Below are positions 35,551-43,121 of a stretch of 64,000 nucleotides of DNA, piece after piece. Location of the stretch: NCBI RefSeq assembly GCF_000430645.1, contig NZ_AUMK01000012.1:124001-188000 (forward strand), in the 5' to 3' direction. Position 1 is the first letter of the stretch. Every line of letters begins with the position of its first letter. Source of the stretch: Aquimarina latercula DSM 2041 (lineage in GTDB: Bacteria > Bacteroidota > Bacteroidia > Flavobacteriales > Flavobacteriaceae). The position numbers and the translations under genes were made by a program. The notes under the pieces were generated by a model. That model ran no database searches, had not been told where the DNA came from, and saw only the letters and a program-made list of their open reading frames with translations.

Positions 35551-35979
35551 CTAAACTTGTTTTGTTAATGGTTTTATATTTTCTAGGATTGTCTTTTCGA
35601 TTTCTATTCTATCTTTTTTTGAAAGCCAAGAAATTTCAAGATCAATTTTTTCTCCGTCTGTAGTAATAACATAAGGTTCAGAACCACCCTTAGCAGGATA
35701 AAAACTTTGGATTAAATTATAGGGTATATCTTGGTTGCCGATATTTATATAATCTTCATAGGTAGTAATACCAGGATTGTTAGAACGTATTATTAAAAAT
35801 GCGGATATTATAAATAAAGCAATAAGAACTACAGTTATAATTTTTTCGAAAATAGAGCTTGCTATAAAAAATGAAACAATATTTAAAAAAACACTAATTA
35901 TAAAAACCCCAAAACCAGCACATACTATAAGACCAAAAATCTTAATAGCATACAGTAATGTTGGTCTATATTGTTTCAT
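35551..35979 (-). CDS. Small hypothetical membrane protein
   Basis: A 142-residue protein with two N-terminal transmembrane helices (about 9-32 and 36-58) and a small soluble C-terminal domain ([20 protein letters not shown] onward) with an alternating beta-like pattern resembling PH/YcxB-type domains of bacterial membrane proteins. That resemblance is weak. The ATG at 35979 directly follows the DUF4286 stop; an upstream GTG at 35991 would overlap it. Part of the DUF4286-membrane protein-rsmA string. Function unknown. Confidence 0.7.
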   Translation of the reverse strand: MKQYRPTLLYAIKIFGLIVCAGFGVFIISVFLNIVSFFIASSIFEKIITVVLIALFIISAFLIIRSNNPGITTYEDYINIGNQDIPYNLIQSFYPAKGGSEPYVITTDGEKIDLEISWLSKKDRIEIEKTILENIKPLTKQV

Positions 35980-35980
35980 A

Positions 35981-36289
35981 TTATTGTTCACTAATAATTT
36001 CTAATTCTGTTCTAAACGCAACAAAATGTCCTGCAAATCGATTTGTTTTAGCTCTTAATCTTTCTGCGTCTACTTTATAATATTGTTCTAAGGTACTTTT
36101 ACTATCCGTTGTGTATTGTACAGAATATGTATAGCCTCCCATTTCCTCTTCCACCAACACCTTACTCATTAAGGCTTTACTAAACTTCCCTGTTGCGAGC
36201 ATATCAGGAATATGCTCATTTTTCATCCAGGATAACCATTCTTGGTGCTTAGTCTCTTCTATATTAATAGTAACATTGTAAATATACAT
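35981..36289 (-). CDS. DUF4286 family protein
   Basis: A 102-residue ferredoxin-like alpha/beta protein (IYNVTINIEETKHQEWLSWM, then EEEMGGYTYSVQYTTDSKST), characteristic of DUF4286. The dimeric alpha-beta barrel fold is suspected, but no function is established. It begins a short operon with the small membrane protein and rsmA. A TAACTTTG -7-like box lies on the minus strand at 36351-36344, 55 bases upstream of its ATG. Confidence 0.82.
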   Translation of the reverse strand: MYIYNVTINIEETKHQEWLSWMKNEHIPDMLATGKFSKALMSKVLVEEEMGGYTYSVQYTTDSKSTLEQYYKVDAERLRAKTNRFAGHFVAFRTELEIISEQ

Positions 36290-36441
36290 ATTCGTAATTG
36301 TCTTTATTGATTAAAGGGAATCAATGCTTTTATAATTAACTTACAAAGTTACGAAGAAGCTTAGACCTGTTATAACGATCACATTGTTATTTGAGTTTTG
36401 GATAGAATAATATATAGAAGGAAAATATATTTTAAAAAGAA

Positions 36442-38229
36442 TCAATTGATGGCATCACCACGCAGTGTTCGATACTTTTTTCTAGCATCTACAAAATAGA
36501 TACTGTCCGCGTGATTAAAGATTAACTTCTCATATAATTCTTTTGCTTTTTCAGGTTCACCCAGAATGTTTACATATAATTCTGCTAACCAGTAATAGGC
36601 ATCATCTACCAATATGTCATCAGGATAGAATTCGATGATTTTGAGATAGTTTACTTTTGCTTTTTCGAATTCTTTTTCTTTTTCAAATAATTTCGCTTGT
36701 CTAAGAAAAGCTTCATCTTCAATTTTTTCTCCTTTGTGATTCACTAAAATTTCTTCGTATTTAGTGATTGCTTCTTGGTTTTTATTTTGAAAAGCTAACA
36801 AGTCAGCTCTGGCAAAAATCTTTAAAGCTGTTTGCGTCGAATCTTCTAAAGAATTATCACTTATAATAAGACTTAATTCCATAGCATCATTAGCAATTAA
36901 TTGAGAGGTAGATGATTTTAGTACATCTAACTGAGTTTGCGCCCAAGCAAAATCCCCTTTATAATAACTAGTTTTAGCTACTTTAAAACGTGCATCTTGG
37001 GCTAGAAAGTTATTTTTTAATGCATTCTGTACTTGCGTATAATAGATAAGTGCTTGATTAAATTTTTGATCTAAAACTAAAATATCTGCAATTTTCATTT
37101 TAGCTCTAGAAGATTGAAATCTCGAAAGTCTTTCTTGATTTAATAGACGTTTTAAGAATTCAATTGCTTCTTTTTTATTATCCTGATTGAATGCTAAAAA
37201 ATGAGCGTAATCTATTTGTAAACCGATGGTTTGCGAGCCTTTTCCATAGGTTTCGAATACTTCTTCGTACTGTTGTTTGATTTCTTTGTAATCCTTTTTA
37301 TCAGCAAGATCGGTTTTTGCTTTTAAAATGATTTTATGAGCTGTCAATTTCATATCATTCCCAGCAGGTGCGTTTAGTATGTAATCTAAAATCTGGGTAG
37401 CGGATTTTATATCTTTAGCGCCTATAGCAATTCGGGCAAGCCCAATGATACCTTGTAACCCTTGATCTTTTCTTTTATAGATTGCTTTTTCTTGTACAAA
37501 CGCTTTTTTAAAGTCCTTTTGTTGAACAAAAAGCCAACTTAACATCTCATTATATATAATATCAGGATTTTGTTGTAATTTTTTGATTAATAATTTTCTG
37601 AAAATAACATTGGCATTATTTAATGGGTCATCTGTGATATATTGATTAAAATTACGTTGAACAATGTTTTTATAATTTGGTTGTAATTGTAGTAATGAAA
37701 GATAACTGTCGAACATTTTTTCTAGTTTACCTTGTTCTCCGTAAATTTTAGCAAGTTGTACATTAAAATTAGCTCCTGGGTTAGATGCCATTCCTTTTTC
37801 ATAAATTAAGGCTGCTTGATCTAAAAGATTGTATTTTTCAAAAGTTTGCGCTAGTGAATACGCCGCATTTACATTATTACTATTAAAAACTTTTAAAGCT
37901 TTATTATAATAGGTAGTGGCTTTTTCAGAATTCCCTTGAACTTCGTAATGGTGACCCAACTCAACAAGTAGTTGTGCGTTCTTTGGTTTATTCTCAATTT
38001 GCTTCTGCAGAATTTTTTCTGCTTTTTCAAACTGTTCTAATTGTTGATGAGATTCTACCAGACCTAGGAGATAGGTAATCCGATTAGGGTTTCTGGTATG
38101 TAATTTTTTATATACGGAAAGTGCTTTTTCATATTCACCTTGTTGTACATAGTTTTTTGCTAGCTGTTCGGATTGACCAAACATGGGTATAGCAAAAAGA
38201 AAAATGATACAAAGATAAATAAAGCGCAT
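36442..38229 (-). CDS. Exported tetratricopeptide repeat protein
   Basis: A 595-residue protein with a signal peptide (FIYLCIIFLFAIPMFGQSEQ, cleaved near residue 19) and many TPR repeats over its whole length, for example QGEYEKALSVYKKLHTRNPN near 32, QGNSEKATTYYNKALKVFNS near 100 and FEKAKVNYLKIIEFYPDDIL near 520. The last repeats resemble the outer-membrane-lipoprotein/YbgF-type pattern. Probably a periplasmic scaffold; partners are unknown. It precedes (in transcription order it follows) serS by 91 bases and is likely on the same transcript or independently expressed. Confidence 0.85.
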   Translation of the reverse strand: MRFIYLCIIFLFAIPMFGQSEQLAKNYVQQGEYEKALSVYKKLHTRNPNRITYLLGLVESHQQLEQFEKAEKILQKQIENKPKNAQLLVELGHHYEVQGNSEKATTYYNKALKVFNSNNVNAAYSLAQTFEKYNLLDQAALIYEKGMASNPGANFNVQLAKIYGEQGKLEKMFDSYLSLLQLQPNYKNIVQRNFNQYITDDPLNNANVIFRKLLIKKLQQNPDIIYNEMLSWLFVQQKDFKKAFVQEKAIYKRKDQGLQGIIGLARIAIGAKDIKSATQILDYILNAPAGNDMKLTAHKIILKAKTDLADKKDYKEIKQQYEEVFETYGKGSQTIGLQIDYAHFLAFNQDNKKEAIEFLKRLLNQERLSRFQSSRAKMKIADILVLDQKFNQALIYYTQVQNALKNNFLAQDARFKVAKTSYYKGDFAWAQTQLDVLKSSTSQLIANDAMELSLIISDNSLEDSTQTALKIFARADLLAFQNKNQEAITKYEEILVNHKGEKIEDEAFLRQAKLFEKEKEFEKAKVNYLKIIEFYPDDILVDDAYYWLAELYVNILGEPEKAKELYEKLIFNHADSIYFVDARKKYRTLRGDAIN

Positions 38230-38320
38230 GCTGCAAGTTTTTTTGTAAATATAGCAAAATGCGCTTTGATATTATGTTATAAGTATTGTTAAACTAGCTG
38301 ATTATCTAGCTCTAAAAGAA

Positions 38321-39592
38321 TTAGTCGATATATTCAAACCCACAATAAGGTACTAAAACATCTGGTATTTTAATCCCTTTAGGCGTTTGATAGTTTTCTA
38401 AAATACCAGCTAATACTCTTGGTAATGCTAGAGAACTTCCGTTTAATGTATGAGCTAATTGATTTTTACCATTACCGTCTTTATACCTTAGTTTTAAACG
38501 ATTGGCTTGATAAGATTCAAAATTAGAAACAGAACTTATTTCTAACCAACGATCTTGAGCGGTAGAAAACACTTCGAAATCATAGGTAAGTGCAGCTGTA
38601 AACCCAATATCTCCTCCACATAATCTTAATATACGATAAGGTAATTTTAATTCATTAAGAATTTCCTTTACATGATCTACCATTCCATCTAATGCCTGAT
38701 AAGAATTTTCAGGTTTTTCGATACGTACAATTTCTACTTTATCAAATTGATGTAAGCGGTTTAACCCACGAACGTGAGCTCCATAAGAACCTGCTTCTCT
38801 TCTAAAACAAGGAGTGTATCCAGTACAGCAAATTGGGAGATCATTCTCATTTACTAAATCATCTCTAAACATATTGGTTACCGGAACTTCTGCCGTAGGG
38901 ATTAAATATAAATCATCTGCTGTAACGTGATACATTTGGCCTTCTTTATCCGGTAATTGGCCAGTACCATAACCAGAAGCTTCATTTACTAAATGAGGAA
39001 CTTGATATTCTTTATATCCAGCATCTGTATTTTTATCAAGAAAATAACTAATTAGGGCACGTTGTAATCTTGCTCCTTTTCCTTTGTAAACTGGAAATCC
39101 GGCACCTGTAATTTTTACTCCTAGTTCAAAATCTATGATGTCATATTTTTTTGCTAATTCCCAATGCGGTAAAGCTCCTTCTTCTAAGGTTGGGATATCA
39201 CCTTCTCTAAAGACTTCTTCATTATCCTCATCAGTTTGTCCATCAGGAACAGAAGAATGTGGAATGTTAGGAATTGTATATAATAACTCAATAAGTTCAG
39301 CTTTTACTTTTGGAAGTCTATCTTCTAAAGTATTCATGCTTTCCTTGATTTGAGAAGCTTTTTGTTTTAATATGTTAGCTTTTTGTTGTTCTCCATTTTT
39401 AAACAAAACTCCAATTTCTTTATTCAATTTGTTAGAGTCTGCTTTGATATTATCCAACTTGGACTGTGTAGCACGTCTTTCTTCATCTAAATTGATTACT
39501 TTTTCTAGAATTGGAGCAGCATCAAAATTTCTTTTGGCTAATGCAGCAATATATTCTTCTTTATGTGCTATGATTTGTTGTGCAAGTAACAT
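38321..39592 (-). CDS. serS: Seryl-tRNA synthetase
   Basis: Charges tRNA-Ser with serine. The N-terminal coiled coil (about 28-105, EERRATQSKLDNIKADSNKL) and class II motifs are visible: motif 2 CTGYTPCFRREAGSYGAHVR, motif 3 in the NGSSLALPRVLAGILENYQT segment, and IPTAEVPVTN at the serine-binding site. From the ATG at 39592 (MLLAQQIIAHKEEY) the product has 423 residues, the family's normal length. An upstream open frame of 32 codons belongs to a PELVEG-type repeat element and is not part of the protein. Confidence 0.95.
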   Translation of the reverse strand: MLLAQQIIAHKEEYIAALAKRNFDAAPILEKVINLDEERRATQSKLDNIKADSNKLNKEIGVLFKNGEQQKANILKQKASQIKESMNTLEDRLPKVKAELIELLYTIPNIPHSSVPDGQTDEDNEEVFREGDIPTLEEGALPHWELAKKYDIIDFELGVKITGAGFPVYKGKGARLQRALISYFLDKNTDAGYKEYQVPHLVNEASGYGTGQLPDKEGQMYHVTADDLYLIPTAEVPVTNMFRDDLVNENDLPICCTGYTPCFRREAGSYGAHVRGLNRLHQFDKVEIVRIEKPENSYQALDGMVDHVKEILNELKLPYRILRLCGGDIGFTAALTYDFEVFSTAQDRWLEISSVSNFESYQANRLKLRYKDGNGKNQLAHTLNGSSLALPRVLAGILENYQTPKGIKIPDVLVPYCGFEYID

Positions 39593-39609
39593 GGTTTTTG
39601 TTTTGGGCG

Positions 39610-39716
39610 ATTCCACTCGCTTCCTCGTGGTCGGGCTATCCGCTATATCTTTTGTTTTTCCTTCTACAAGTTCAGGATGATAAAACAAAAGGATGTCGCT
39701 GTTATCCCTTTCGCAT
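39610..39716. repeat. PELVEG-type dispersed palindromic repeat element upstream of serS
   Basis: An imperfect inverted repeat of about 105 bases: the left arm GGGCTATCCGCTATATCTTTT and the right arm AAAAGGATGTCGCTGTTATC face each other. The interior CTTCTACAAGTTCAGGATGA translates as HPELVEG on one strand and PSTSSG on the other. These spurious peptides are the well-known hallmark of repetitive extragenic elements in many genomes, and the arms resemble a repeat common in flavobacterial intergenic DNA. It lies between the serS start and its probable promoter (TAAATTTG at 39732-39725, minus strand), so it would be transcribed as leader RNA. The repeat assignment rests on recall of the motif, not on a search. 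Confidence 0.65.
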
Positions 39717-39860
39717 TAAAGCAGCAAATTTAAAGAAAAGGTTGGTTTTGTATGAATGAGAAAGAATGAATTTTTTAAAAAAGATGAACCTTTTATTTTT
39801 TAGACTTATTTCTAGACTTAAAATAGATGATATTATTCGGTGATTACTTGGGGTAAACAA

Positions 39861-39892
39861 TAAAAAAAGCTATGCAACAATGCATAGCTTTT
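39861..39892 (-). terminator. Intrinsic terminator-like hairpin with no assigned gene
   Basis: AAAAGCTATGCA (39865-39876), loop ACAA, TGCATAGCTTTT (39881-39892) is a perfect 12-bp stem. The T-run is longer on the minus strand, implying termination of leftward transcription from 39.9-40.4 kb, where only a gene remnant is seen. Confidence 0.65.
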
Positions 39893-40388
39893 GGGTAATA
39901 TGACGATGTGGGATCTTGGGGATCAATATTTTTTATGTATGGATTATATGTTTCTTTCTAGAGGCAACTCTCGGTTACTTATTTTATGTTTCATATAAAC
40001 AACACTAATTTGTTATTTTCTCTGATGTAAAAATACTACAGGTCTTTTCAATATTTTCTTAAGATTAGGTGGGAGTATAGTTTCTATAGACCAAATCTAA
40101 TTTTCTATCGCCCAAAGGAAATTATAGTGATGAGGTTGATTTGTTTCATTTTCCTTGAAGACGTTTTGGGTTATTATTTTTTTGAGGAATTCTCCCCATT
40201 TTTATAAAATAAATTAAATTTTCTTGTGCTGTTTATCGATTTAATATCAACTCTTAACGAAAAGAAACTTTGCTTGAGTAACACTTTTTAGATTTAAGTT
40301 ATTAACTGATTAGAGATGATTTTCTAATTAATGAAGTAAGTAAGAAGTAAGTGATACATAAAATAGTATAAGAAATGATGTGATCAAA

Positions 40389-40426
40389 CGACACAAACCT
40401 TGAGTGTCGATAAATGTTCAGGGCTT
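40389..40426 (+). promoter_or_regulatory. Conserved 5' hairpin element, copy 1
   Basis: CGACAC (40389-40394), 9-base loop AAACCTTGA and GTGTCG (40404-40409) form a perfect 6-bp inverted repeat, followed by TAAATGTTCA and GG-CTTA. The same block occurs at 46118 before the second peptide gene. In both copies the right arm ends exactly 41 bases before the peptide ATG. It may be a regulator binding site or an RNA leader structure. Confidence 0.7.
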
Positions 40427-40449
40427 ACAAATCATTAAATATTTCACAT

Positions 40450-40608
40450 ATGAAAAAATCAATTTTAAACATCGGAAAAACTTTAAGTAGAGAGGAATTA
40501 AAACAAATCAATGGACAAAGTGGAGGTTATTATTGTCCAGGTGGTAATAGCGAGCCGAATGCTCCTAGATGTCCGGTTCCTTGTTTTATGGGTAATTGTT
40601 TTTTGTAA
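40450..40608 (+). CDS. GG-leader cysteine-rich peptide precursor 1
   Basis: A 52-residue precursor with the leader MKKSILNIGKTLSREELKQI ending NGQSGG, which resembles Bacteroidota double-glycine (ComC/bacteriocin-type) leaders, and a short core with four cysteines at 29, 41, 45 and 50 (YYCPGGNS ... CPVPCFMGNCFL). Such peptides are normally cut after GG and exported by a peptidase-containing ABC transporter, but none is in this window. Core function (bacteriocin, pheromone, toxin) is unknown. The frame can be opened 12 codons earlier at 40414 (ATG inside the conserved 5' block); the MKKS start matches the two paralogues and is preferred. Confidence 0.75.
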   Translation: MKKSILNIGKTLSREELKQINGQSGGYYCPGGNSEPNAPRCPVPCFMGNCFL

Positions 40609-40617
40609 ATTAATTGT

Positions 40618-40653
40618 AAACGAGATTGTCTTATTTAAGATAATCTCGTTTTA
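40618..40653 (+). terminator. Terminator of peptide gene 1
   Basis: CGAGATTGTCTTA (40621-40633), a two-base gap, and TAAGATAATCTCG (40636-40648) form a 13-bp stem with one G-T pair, followed by TTTT. It ends the peptide 1 transcript ten bases after the stop codon. Confidence 0.8.
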
Positions 40654-40755
40654 AATATACTTATTAGCTGCTAAAAACGCACTTAATCTATGTAATGTTT
40701 TTATTATTGGAGGTTTTTTCCTACATTTTTATTGAATGAATTAAAGATACCATTT

Positions 40756-41133
40756 ATGAAACTATGTTGTTTTTTATTTACAGTACTTTTCATTCACACA
40801 ATTTCTGCTCAGAATATAGATGATTACGACGCCGTTATCATTGATTTTATTAAAGGATATAATTATCTATCTCCCACAACGATTTTTGATTTATTAGATG
40901 AAAAATATCAGCAGACAAAAACTATTGATGATATTGATCAATTTTTAGAAAGCCATAATAAGACATTAGGCATGATAGAAGACTGTAGAGTAATTTCAAA
41001 AAAGAATGGAGAAACGTCATACATCATGCAAGCCGAAAAATCCGTTATGATTATGAAATTTGAGTTTTCTGATCAAAATAAAATTACTCATTATGAGTCA
41101 ACGGTATTACAAGCTTCATTACCTACATTCTAA
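40756..41133 (+). CDS. Hypothetical secreted protein, DUF3887-like
   Basis: A 125-residue exported protein: signal peptide KLCCFLFTVLFIHTISAQNI (cleaved near SAQ), then a small alpha/beta domain with FDLLDEKYQQTKTIDDIDQF and VISKKNGETSYIMQAEKSVM. The pattern resembles DUF3887-type NTF2-like domains, but this is a weak likeness. The ATG at 40756 is preferred over a TTG at 40732. It lies between peptide gene 1 and the anti-sigma gene (convergent). Its relation to the peptides is unknown. Confidence 0.65.
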   Translation: MKLCCFLFTVLFIHTISAQNIDDYDAVIIDFIKGYNYLSPTTIFDLLDEKYQQTKTIDDIDQFLESHNKTLGMIEDCRVISKKNGETSYIMQAEKSVMIMKFEFSDQNKITHYESTVLQASLPTF

Positions 41134-41146
41134 AAGCGATTTTGAA

Positions 41147-41180
41147 AAAATAAGGACTAGATAAAATTTGTCTTATTTAA
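41147..41180. terminator. Probable convergent terminator
   Basis: AAATAAGGAC (41148-41157) pairs with GTCTTATTT (41170-41178) with one bulge, in the gap between two convergent genes. A-rich and T-rich flanks let it act in both directions. Confidence 0.5.
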
Positions 41181-41206
41181 TATGCGGTATTTCCCTATAT
41201 CAATAA

Positions 41207-42010
41207 TTAAGTTTTATAATTAACTATTTCTTCAAATAATTCCTTAGCTTCTTTATTCTTAGAATATGAGTTTTTAATAATAACTTGGAGTATTTTTTTA
41301 CATTTATCTAAATCTTTTGTTTTTAAGTATAGGAGTGATTTGTACCAGTATCCTTTTTCGGAGTCAATAAGGTCACTATTAATTAAAGTATCTAAACTCT
41401 CTTCAGCCGAAGAATAGTCACCTAGTTCCCAATGAGATATTGCCTTGTATACATATAAAGTACTATTATCCTTATCTTTCTTTAGTAATTTGTCAATATA
41501 AATTATTGCTTCTTGATAGTTTTCATTTTTAAAATTATTCTCCGCCAAAGCTAAATCAGGATCTACTTCATTAGGGTTTCTAGTAACTAAGGAAGGTAGT
41601 TCATAAGTGCTGTAATTAGTGTAAATTTCCTCAATAGTCTTTTGGTTTTTTTGAAGGTAAAAATTGATAAGCAGTGCAAATAGCGCAACAGCAGCAACAG
41701 CAGAAAAATAGGTTAATCTTCTTATTTTATTCTTACGCTTGTTACTGGTTGTAGCCTTGTGTATTACTTGTTTTAATCTATCTGCATTATTTCGATATAA
41801 AGTGGTATATTCTTCTACTTCTGTTACATCTATTTTTGAAACATAACTCCATTCTTCTTCATTTAGAGTTTCAAAAATTTGCTTCTCTAAAAGAAATTTT
41901 TCTTTAAAATTTTGATCATTGGCAATGGTATCCAAAAAATCATTCCGTTCTTTTTCAGAAAGTTGATTTCTTAAAAAGCGTTCAATTAATATGTCTTCTT
42001 CTAAACTCAT
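41207..42010 (-). CDS. Membrane anti-sigma factor with C-terminal TPR domain
   Basis: A 267-residue protein. Residues 1-95 are cytoplasmic and resemble Bacteroidota anti-sigma N-termini (IERFLRNQLSEKERNDFLDT); no zinc-binding HxxxCxxC motif is present. One transmembrane helix spans about 100-119 (TYFSAVAAVALFALLINFYL), preceded by basic KRKNKIRR, so the N-terminus should be inside and the C-terminus outside. Residues about 150-265 form TPR repeats (YQEAIIYIDKLLKKDKDNST). Its ATG overlaps the sigma factor stop by four bases, which strongly supports the anti-sigma role. The periplasmic TPR part could be a sensing or cleavage domain. Confidence 0.8.
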   Translation of the reverse strand: MSLEEDILIERFLRNQLSEKERNDFLDTIANDQNFKEKFLLEKQIFETLNEEEWSYVSKIDVTEVEEYTTLYRNNADRLKQVIHKATTSNKRKNKIRRLTYFSAVAAVALFALLINFYLQKNQKTIEEIYTNYSTYELPSLVTRNPNEVDPDLALAENNFKNENYQEAIIYIDKLLKKDKDNSTLYVYKAISHWELGDYSSAEESLDTLINSDLIDSEKGYWYKSLLYLKTKDLDKCKKILQVIIKNSYSKNKEAKELFEEIVNYKT

Positions 42011-42567
42011 AATTCTTTTAATGAATTATATCTACTATCTTTTTTAATTAATTCTGCCAAACGTTTTTTGCATTTAAACACGCGTTGTCGAACAACCAAT
42101 TCAGAGGAATATTCTGTGTTGGCAACAATTTCTTCGTATGGAGTTTTTGCAAAAAAAAGTGTTAAAATCTCTTTACAATTTCCGGTAATTTCTGCAAATT
42201 TTTCAATAAACAGTTCTTGTCTCTTTTGCTCTAGAAGGGCAAATGAACTATCTATATATTCATCATGTACTTCAACTTTTTCTACATTTGTTACCCTTTT
42301 TTTATGAAGATTTAATTCTCTTCGCCATAAGTTTTTACAAATTGCCATTAAATAGGCATCAAAATCTCCCGAAATACTAAACTTTTCTCTTTTGTATCGA
42401 ATTATTATCTGAATCAATGATTTTTGAAATATATCTTCTGCATCCTCCGTATTTCCGCTATTTAGAAGGATAAATTTTTTAATTGAAGGGAAGTTTTTAT
42501 TATATATCTGAGCAATTATTTTTGAATCTTCTTTTACGAGCTCTTTTAAAAAAAAATTACCGTCCAT
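42007..42567 (-). CDS. ECF-type sigma-70 family RNA polymerase sigma factor
   Basis: A 186-residue alternative sigma factor with region 2 (about 20-90, NTEDAEDIFQKSLIQIIIRY and SGDFDAYLMAICKNLWRREL) and region 4 (about 120-175, CKEILTLFFAKTPYEEIVAN). Short ECF length, no signal peptide. Translationally coupled to the anti-sigma gene. It is divergent from the lipoprotein-CHAT pair, so it could drive those genes and itself from the shared 97-base gap. A TATTTTTG -7-like box (42592-42585, minus strand) lies upstream. Confidence 0.9.
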   Translation of the reverse strand: MDGNFFLKELVKEDSKIIAQIYNKNFPSIKKFILLNSGNTEDAEDIFQKSLIQIIIRYKREKFSISGDFDAYLMAICKNLWRRELNLHKKRVTNVEKVEVHDEYIDSSFALLEQKRQELFIEKFAEITGNCKEILTLFFAKTPYEEIVANTEYSSELVVRQRVFKCKKRLAELIKKDSRYNSLKEL

Positions 42568-42664
42568 ATGTAAATGTTAAAAAGCAAAAATAAAATTTTA
42601 TACTTTTACGTGGGTAACATTTTAAGTTTTTATGAAGAATAGGAAAATAAAAAACGTAAAAAAA

Positions 42665-43114
42665 ATGAGGAAAAACATTATTTTAGGAGTACTAAGTTGT
42701 TTGTTCTTCTTTGCTTGTGAGCAAAATGAGGAACCTACAGAAATCGAAGGAAACGCTAAATTCGATGATTTAACTTTTGTAGATGGAACTCCTGTTCAGT
42801 ATACCATCGAAGATATAGAAGTTGTGGTTATTTATGAAGTAGGAACTACAGAATCTCAGAAAGCTGAAATTAGAGCGAGGCACGCGACTGAATACGGCCA
42901 GGTTAATGTAACTTCCTGTTCATTAAATCCTAATGGAGAAATCTGGAGTTATAGAGATTTGGTGATTCATAATTGGGAAGATGCCCCATATCAGGAATTG
43001 AATCATAGAGCTACGGATCCTATTGAAGCAGAAGATCCGGTAGAAAAATCTGTACTTCTTAAAATTGATTATAGAACATATTCAATTAATGATCCAAATA
43101 TTGTTTGCGATTAA
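42665..43114 (+). CDS. Lipoprotein with possible protease-propeptide-like domain
   Basis: A 149-residue lipoprotein: signal RKNIILGVLSCLFFFACEQN with lipobox FFAC (Cys18). The mature part contains EVVVIYEVGTTESQKAEIRA then RHATEYGQVNVTSCSLN, a pattern like the inhibitor-I9/subtilisin propeptide domains (V-V-Y-GT-...-RA). No catalytic residues. It lies eight bases upstream of the CHAT protease gene, so it might inhibit, chaperone or serve as substrate of that protease. The ATG at 42665 gives a clean lipoprotein signal; the frame opens 11 codons earlier. The I9 likeness is by eye and uncertain. Confidence 0.65.
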   Translation: MRKNIILGVLSCLFFFACEQNEEPTEIEGNAKFDDLTFVDGTPVQYTIEDIEVVVIYEVGTTESQKAEIRARHATEYGQVNVTSCSLNPNGEIWSYRDLVIHNWEDAPYQELNHRATDPIEAEDPVEKSVLLKIDYRTYSINDPNIVCD

Positions 43115-43121
43115 TTAAATA

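Larger units (their letters stand above)
39593..40388. other. Long intergenic region between serS and the first peptide gene
   Basis: Apart from the repeat element, this region holds a strong hairpin (39865-39892) and no ORF of any length on the plus strand. On the minus strand there is a 28-codon stretch without a start (around 40022-40104, reading LPPNLKKILKRPVVFLHQRK) followed by a 16-codon ORF (39994-39944). These look like remnants of a decayed gene that the hairpin would once have terminated; this is speculative. Confidence 0.35.

Noticed and set aside
39593..39688. 32-codon N-terminal extension of SerRS
   Set aside because: It encodes PELVEG-type repeat sequence, and the ATG at 39592 gives the normal 423-residue enzyme.
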